Part shown: in pieces, positions 59,913 through 64,000 of the stretch
Layout of the letters: each line of letters starts with the position of its first letter
How positions within the stretch are numbered: position 1 is the stretch's first letter
Assembly (NCBI GenBank): GCA_017643495.1
Contig: JAEPNK010000001.1
Location: 1,779,623-1,843,622, forward strand
Source of the DNA: Rhizobiaceae bacterium
GTDB taxonomy: Bacteria > Pseudomonadota > Alphaproteobacteria > Rhizobiales > Rhizobiaceae
Length of the DNA: 64,000 bases
Direction of reading: 5' to 3'
Translations under genes and position numbers: made by a program
Notes under the pieces: generated by a model
What the model was told of the DNA's origin: nothing
Database searches by the model: none
The model's input: only the letters and a program-made list of their open reading frames with translations

Positions 59913-60799
59913 CGGTAGTGTACTCGCTTATCAACAAAATAGAATTGGGCCAAAGCCGTCACTGCAAGCAAAAGCAGAAGGAAAACGGTAAGCGCTGATG
60001 CATAGGATATGTCGAGAAACGAAAAGGCAGTCTCATAAATATAATACAGGATAAGATTGCTGGCATTGTCGGGCCCACCTTTTGTGAGCACGAACAGGTG
60101 GTCCACAAGCTTAAACGAATTCAAAAAAGCATTTATCAGGACAAACAAGGTTGTTGGCAGCAGAAGCGGATACTGTACACGCCAGAAGAAGTTCCATCGG
60201 GAAGAGCCTTCCAGCTCAGCTGCTTCGGCAAGTTCCGGTGAAATGGTCTGCAATCCAGCAAGATAGAATATCATGAAAAAGCCGGCTTCCTTCCAGATTG
60301 TCATGACAATGATAGCTGGAAGTACAGTGCTGGGGTTGCCGAGCCAATTGTGTGAATCAATTCCGAACAGGCCCAAAACCTGATCCAGCATGCCGATTTC
60401 GGGGGCGTAAAAAAACAGCCAGATGTTGGCGACGGCAATCATAGGCAGCATCGTCGGGGTGAAATATGCTATTCGTAAAAAGCTGCGTCCCGGCACAGCT
60501 TTGTTGACAATCAGAGCCATTATGATCGCAAGCCCGATTGAAGTGGGAATTGTTCCCAGCGCCAACCAGATGTTGTTGGAAAAAACCTTCCAGAACACAG
60601 GGTCGTCAAACAGGTCCTGATAGCCCTCAACTCCAATAAATCGCGATGGCCGGATTATGGAGCTGTTGGAAAACAAGCTGTTTATGAAAGTGGCAATGGT
60701 TGGATAATGGGTAAAAGCAATCAGCAGGATTGCAGCTGGAGTAAATAGCGCCCAACCCAGCAGGTGTCTTTTATGAGTTTCCATTAGCATCTTGCGCAC
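59909..60799 (-). CDS. ABC transporter permease, UgpA-like
   Basis: A 296-residue permease with six helices, the first at about residues 14-34 (LLGWALFTPAAILLIAFTHYP). The EAA loop is near 200-225 (AAELEGSSRWNFFWRVQYPLLLPT). UgpA-like partner of the permease below it. The GTG at 60799 or ATGs at 60790 and 60784 are possible starts; none has a clear ribosome-binding site. Confidence 0.9.
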   Translation of the reverse strand: MRKMLMETHKRHLLGWALFTPAAILLIAFTHYPTIATFINSLFSNSSIIRPSRFIGVEGYQDLFDDPVFWKVFSNNIWLALGTIPTSIGLAIIMALIVNKAVPGRSFLRIAYFTPTMLPMIAVANIWLFFYAPEIGMLDQVLGLFGIDSHNWLGNPSTVLPAIIVMTIWKEAGFFMIFYLAGLQTISPELAEAAELEGSSRWNFFWRVQYPLLLPTTLFVLINAFLNSFKLVDHLFVLTKGGPDNASNLILYYIYETAFSFLDISYASALTVFLLLLLAVTALAQFYFVDKRVHYR

Positions 60800-60814
60800 T
60801 CACCAAATCAAAAG

Positions 60815-60846
60815 AAATGGGGCGGTCATTATTGATCGCCCCATTT
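60815..60846 (-). terminator. Strong hairpin between binding-protein and permease genes
   Basis: A stem of about 14 bp with one G-U pair (AAATGGGGCGGTCA against TGATCGCCCCATTT) and a TTAT loop, followed on the minus strand by TTTCTTTTG. It sits 6 bases after the binding-protein stop and probably attenuates or stabilises the operon message. Confidence 0.7.
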
Positions 60847-60852
60847 TGGTTG

Positions 60853-62133
60853 TTAGCGATAGTCTTTCAGGATGCGGTCAGCCAAGGCCTGTGCTTCCTC
60901 TAAAGCCTCTTCGGAAGATTTTGAGCCAACAAGTACAGCTTGAATCGCATCATCCAAACTCTTGCGAATACGACCTGCCTGAAATGTCGCCAGTTCGGCA
61001 GTTGCAAATTCAAGTTGGTCCCGGGCAACAGCAGCAGGTGGAAACTCTTTCACGTAATTTTTCAGCGTTTCCGTTTCATATGATGCAGGGCTGATTCCCA
61101 TGTAGCCAGTTTGAACAGACCAATTTGCAGAACGCTCTGGGTCTGTCATGAACCTGATCAGTTTCAGGGATGCGGCACGTTCTTCTTCCGAGGATTTCTT
61201 GAATATGTAAAAGTTGCCACCGCCTGTTGGGGTTCCCCTGCGCTTTCCGGCAGGCAGCATGGCTACACCGAAATCAAATTTTGCAGCATTCTTGACTGCA
61301 GTAAGATTGCCGGTTGAATGCCACATTATTGCAGTTTTCCCTTCAAGGAAGTTCTGGCGCAACGTGCCCCATTCGATCGTTCCTTCAGGCATTACCTTGT
61401 GCTTGCTGCCCAGGTCTTTCCAGAAGTTCAAAGCTTCCACAACTCCCGGCTTGTCGAAGTAGGTGGTGTCTCCCGAACCATTCATCAGTACTTCGCCGTT
61501 TTGCATCGCAAGAGCGCCAAACATCCAGTACGGGTATCCCGTGGATGGGATCATCATGCCCCATTGGGAACCATCGTCAGTTGTGAGCTTTTTGCCCGCG
61601 TCAACCAGTTCATCCCAGGTAGCCGGAGGGGAATCTGGATCAAGTCCTGCAGCCTTGAAGGCGTCCTTGTTGTAATACATCACAATGGTGGAACGCTGGA
61701 ACGGAATGCCCCATGTCTTGCCAACCGATGTGCCGTTCTCCATCAGTGATGGATAGAAAGAGTTCAGCCAGGCTTTCTCTTCATCAGTTTTGACGACTTC
61801 ATCGAATGGTACAATAGCATCCAGTTCCCTGAGCTCGTTGAGATCGATGGAGAACATTACGGACAGCTGTGCTGGTTCACCACTTTCCAGCGCTGCTAGA
61901 GCCTTGATACGGGCATCGTTGTAGTTGCCAGCATAAATTGCATTCACCTTGATGTCGGGGTTTTCAGCCATGAAGTCTGAAACCATTCCATCAACAACCT
62001 TGGTAAGTGGTCCGCCTACCGCAACTGGGTAGTACATGGTCAACTCGGTTTCTGCCCAAGCGACGGCCGATGACAGTGCCATCCCTACCGAAGCTGCAAT
62101 ACCAAGAGACATTTTCCGTAGTGTTTTCTGCAT
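60853..62133 (-). CDS. Extracellular solute-binding protein, UgpB-like
   Basis: A 426-residue type-1 solute-binding protein. Signal peptide 1-27 (ending AVAWAE). The mature part opens TELTMYYPVAVGGPLTKVVDGM, much as in UgpB and related glycerol-phosphate or polyol binding proteins. The ATG at 62133 has a strong AAGGAGG; a frame from 62181 would add 16 residues. It is the only ABC binding protein in this operon; glycerol 3-phosphate or a diester is the likely ligand. Confidence 0.88.
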   Translation of the reverse strand: MQKTLRKMSLGIAASVGMALSSAVAWAETELTMYYPVAVGGPLTKVVDGMVSDFMAENPDIKVNAIYAGNYNDARIKALAALESGEPAQLSVMFSIDLNELRELDAIVPFDEVVKTDEEKAWLNSFYPSLMENGTSVGKTWGIPFQRSTIVMYYNKDAFKAAGLDPDSPPATWDELVDAGKKLTTDDGSQWGMMIPSTGYPYWMFGALAMQNGEVLMNGSGDTTYFDKPGVVEALNFWKDLGSKHKVMPEGTIEWGTLRQNFLEGKTAIMWHSTGNLTAVKNAAKFDFGVAMLPAGKRRGTPTGGGNFYIFKKSSEEERAASLKLIRFMTDPERSANWSVQTGYMGISPASYETETLKNYVKEFPPAAVARDQLEFATAELATFQAGRIRKSLDDAIQAVLVGSKSSEEALEEAQALADRILKDYR

Positions 62134-62188
62134 TTTACTCCTCCTTGCTTTCTGATTTTCATGCCCATAAAAATGAAGCATGCTGACT

Positions 62189-63229
62189 TTAGTCCGATGC
62201 CATTCGGATCTTGTTTTGATCGAAAATGTGCGTTTGTTTCTCTGGCCAGCTGATGTTTAGTTCATCGCCAGGTTTGATGTCTGGTTGGTCAGCGCACCGA
62301 AAATAGATTGTGCTGTCCCGGTAATGGGCACGAACCACAGTCTCGCCACCAAAGTAATCAGTTCCGAAGACCGTGACTGGCAGGCCGGTGCTGGTGACCG
62401 AGATGTGTTCCGGTCGAACGCCGATAAACCCAATACTCGGATTGGAGTTCACGGTTTTCGAAAGTGCGGCAGGAAAATCATCATGGTCCGACATCTCAAT
62501 GGATAAGATGTTCATCGGAGGGATGCCTACAAAACGGGCTGAAAATACGCTTTCAGGGCGGGTGTACAACTCAGCAGGGGTTCCTGCTTGAACAATTTTT
62601 CCCGCATCCAGCAAGACGATCTGGTCGGCCATGGACATCGCTTCCACCTGATCATGGGTAACATACACAACTGTTAGTCCCAGGCGTTGCTGCAAACTGC
62701 GAATCTCATCACGCATTTCTGCGCGTAATTTTGCATCAAGATTGGAAAGTGGTTCATCCATCAGGCAAACCGACTGTTCCGACACAATGCTTCTGGCAAG
62801 TGCAACTCGTTGTCGTTGCCCGCCGGAAAGGTTTGCGGGTTTGCGGTCCAAAAGTCCTGACAAGCCAACAATTTCAGCGGCTGCCTGGGTTTTTTCGGCT
62901 CGCTCGGCTTTTGGCACCCGTCGCACTTTTAGCCCGAACTGGATATTCTCTTTTACATCAAGATGGGGAAAAAGCGCGTAAGACTGGAACACCATGGACA
63001 CCCCACGGCGCGCAGCTTCCAGCGATGTAACATCTTTCCCGCCAATAAATACCTGCCCGGAAGTCGCGCTTTCCAGCCCACAAAGCATGCGGAGCAGGGT
63101 TGATTTTCCGCAACCTGAAGGCCCCAGCAAAACTGTGAAAGTCTTTTCAGGAACGGAAAAAGAAACATTGTCGACGGCTTTCACGTCGCCAAATACGCGC
63201 GTCAGGTTTTTTATTTCAATGCCGCTCAT
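62189..63229 (-). CDS. ABC transporter ATPase, UgpC/MalK type
   Basis: A 346-residue ATPase. Walker A LGPSGCGKST (about 35-44), signature LSGGQRQRVALARSI (about 134-148), Walker B VCLMDEPLSNLDAKLR (about 155-170). A C-terminal OB-type regulatory domain (about 240-346) matches MalK/UgpC. It starts inside the regulator's stop codon (ATGA overlap) and precedes the binding-protein gene by 55 bases. Confidence 0.92.
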   Translation of the reverse strand: MSGIEIKNLTRVFGDVKAVDNVSFSVPEKTFTVLLGPSGCGKSTLLRMLCGLESATSGQVFIGGKDVTSLEAARRGVSMVFQSYALFPHLDVKENIQFGLKVRRVPKAERAEKTQAAAEIVGLSGLLDRKPANLSGGQRQRVALARSIVSEQSVCLMDEPLSNLDAKLRAEMRDEIRSLQQRLGLTVVYVTHDQVEAMSMADQIVLLDAGKIVQAGTPAELYTRPESVFSARFVGIPPMNILSIEMSDHDDFPAALSKTVNSNPSIGFIGVRPEHISVTSTGLPVTVFGTDYFGGETVVRAHYRDSTIYFRCADQPDIKPGDELNISWPEKQTHIFDQNKIRMASD

Positions 63230-63996
63230 GCCGCCACTTCCTGTTTGGGTACAATCAGCTCGGCATCAGTCTCTCTAAGTAGATCTATGATCTCTTCCGG
63301 CGGGGTTTTGTCACAAAAAACCTTGGTCGCCTCACTGATATCTCCGCCGCGAACATGAGCTGATCGGCCAAATTTCTGATAATCCAGAACAAGGAAGCTC
63401 TCCCGGCAATTGCGGAGTATTTGTTCCCGAATGCGAACTTCTTCTTCATAGAAATCCAGAAGGCTTCCATCGAGCTCGACCCCGGCCACTCCAAAAATTC
63501 CATAATCGGTTTTGTAGGACTCAAAAAACCGCTCTACCGAATTGCCAAGCACATCATGGTCTTCGCGTCTGAAGCGTCCACCGGCTATGTTGATTTCGAA
63601 ATCTGGTTTGACACTGCATATCTGCGCAATATTCAGGCTGTTGGTAAAAATCCTCAGCCCCTTGTGGTTTAGTAATGCGCTGGCGACCACTTCGGGCGTC
63701 GTTCCAATCCCGATTGACAAAGAGCTGTAGTTGGAAACGTGTCTGGCAACTTCTTCAGCAAGGTGAATTTTCCCGCTGCGATTGAGAATTTGGCGTGATG
63801 CGTAAGCAAGGTTGCCTTTCGTGCTTAAGGGTACGATTCCGCCATGTCTGCGCCTGGCAATTCCAAGCTCGCACAGGACATTGACATCGCGCCGAATGGT
63901 CTGGGTTGTTACCCCAAACTTTTCCGCCAATTCATCAATGGTCAGCGAAGCCTCCTGCCGCAACAGTTCTGATATCTCAGCTTGTCTTTCCGTCAT
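63226..63996 (-). CDS. DeoR/GlpR-family transcriptional regulator
   Basis: A 256-residue DeoR-family regulator. N-terminal helix-turn-helix: RQAEISELLRQ, SLTIDELAEKFGVTTQTIRRDV (about residues 4-40). The phosphosugar-sensing domain follows with SIGIGTTPEVVASALL (about 94-109) and FGVAGVELDGSLLDFYEEEV. It probably responds to a sugar or glycerol phosphate derived from the transported compound. The ATG lies four bases from the window end; the true start could be slightly upstream and outside. It leads the transporter operon. Confidence 0.9.
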   Translation of the reverse strand: MTERQAEISELLRQEASLTIDELAEKFGVTTQTIRRDVNVLCELGIARRRHGGIVPLSTKGNLAYASRQILNRSGKIHLAEEVARHVSNYSSLSIGIGTTPEVVASALLNHKGLRIFTNSLNIAQICSVKPDFEINIAGGRFRREDHDVLGNSVERFFESYKTDYGIFGVAGVELDGSLLDFYEEEVRIREQILRNCRESFLVLDYQKFGRSAHVRGGDISEATKVFCDKTPPEEIIDLLRETDAELIVPKQEVAA

Positions 63997-64000
63997 TTCC

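Overview
The window reads as a chromosomal segment of a marine-type alphaproteobacterium, probably of the Hyphomicrobiales (Rhizobiales). The evidence is a rhizobial haem-uptake locus with hemP and iron-responsive TGA-N9-TCA boxes, a tartrate dehydratase very close to the Bradyrhizobium enzyme, tripartite tricarboxylate and NitT/TauT transporters, and a Na+-pumping NQR plus a Na+/H+ antiporter that point to a saline habitat. Base composition looks close to 50% GC by eye. No rRNA, tRNA, insertion sequence, phage or CRISPR array was seen. This is dense metabolic and envelope chromosome.

Layout. (1) 0.1-8.8 kb, haem acquisition: a leftward operon (secreted protein, exbB, two exbD genes, tonB, IsdG-type haem oxygenase) diverges from hemP-hmuTUV, followed by a TonB-dependent haem receptor. 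(2) 8.9-14.5 kb, periplasmic iron cluster: a Cys-rich unknown, imelysin, di-haem oxidoreductase, second imelysin, Tat-exported DUF1513 protein. (3) 14.5-22.5 kb, a putative guanidino-compound catabolic island: two agmatinase-type ureohydrolases, a NitT/TauT ABC importer, a TetR regulator with a clear operator, two short-chain dehydrogenases and a NodB-fold C-N hydrolase. (4) 22.5-30 kb, hydroxy-acid use: FAD-type and FMN-type 2-hydroxy-acid dehydrogenases, tctCBA, and divergent D-tartrate dehydratase tarD. (5) 30-35.4 kb: an MFS transporter, Na+/H+ antiporter, LysR regulator, nitroreductase, EamA exporter. (6) 35.4-40.4 kb, a putative signalling operon: caspase-like protease, CHASE2 adenylate/guanylate cyclase, FecR-like periplasmic protein. 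(7) 40.6-42.9 kb: NAD salvage pncA-pncB. A separate leftward apbE-nqrM-small membrane protein group lies at 42.7-44.2 kb. (8) 44.5-50.9 kb: nqrABCDEF and a CBS-domain protein. (9) 51.1-55.0 kb: a secreted protein ending in 31 tandem octapeptides (GS-x-x-H-x-P-x), whose ribosome-binding site is buried in a predicted 5' UTR stem, and a secreted unknown downstream. (10) 55.3-58.1 kb: a long acnB. (11) 58.2-64.0 kb: a DeoR regulator, UgpBAEC-like importer and EEP-family phosphatase in one leftward operon, truncated or nearly so at the window edge.

The genes combine into a few working units. Haem is bound at the outer membrane, energised by TonB-ExbBD, moved by HmuTUV and probably opened by the IsdG-type oxygenase. 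ApbE and NqrM supply the flavins and iron needed by the adjacent Na+-NQR, whose gradient can serve Na+-coupled functions. Two separate catabolic islands pair an importer with dedicated enzymes. The least explained parts are the octapeptide-repeat protein with its 5' UTR structure, the caspase-cyclase-FecR operon, and the ureohydrolase island.
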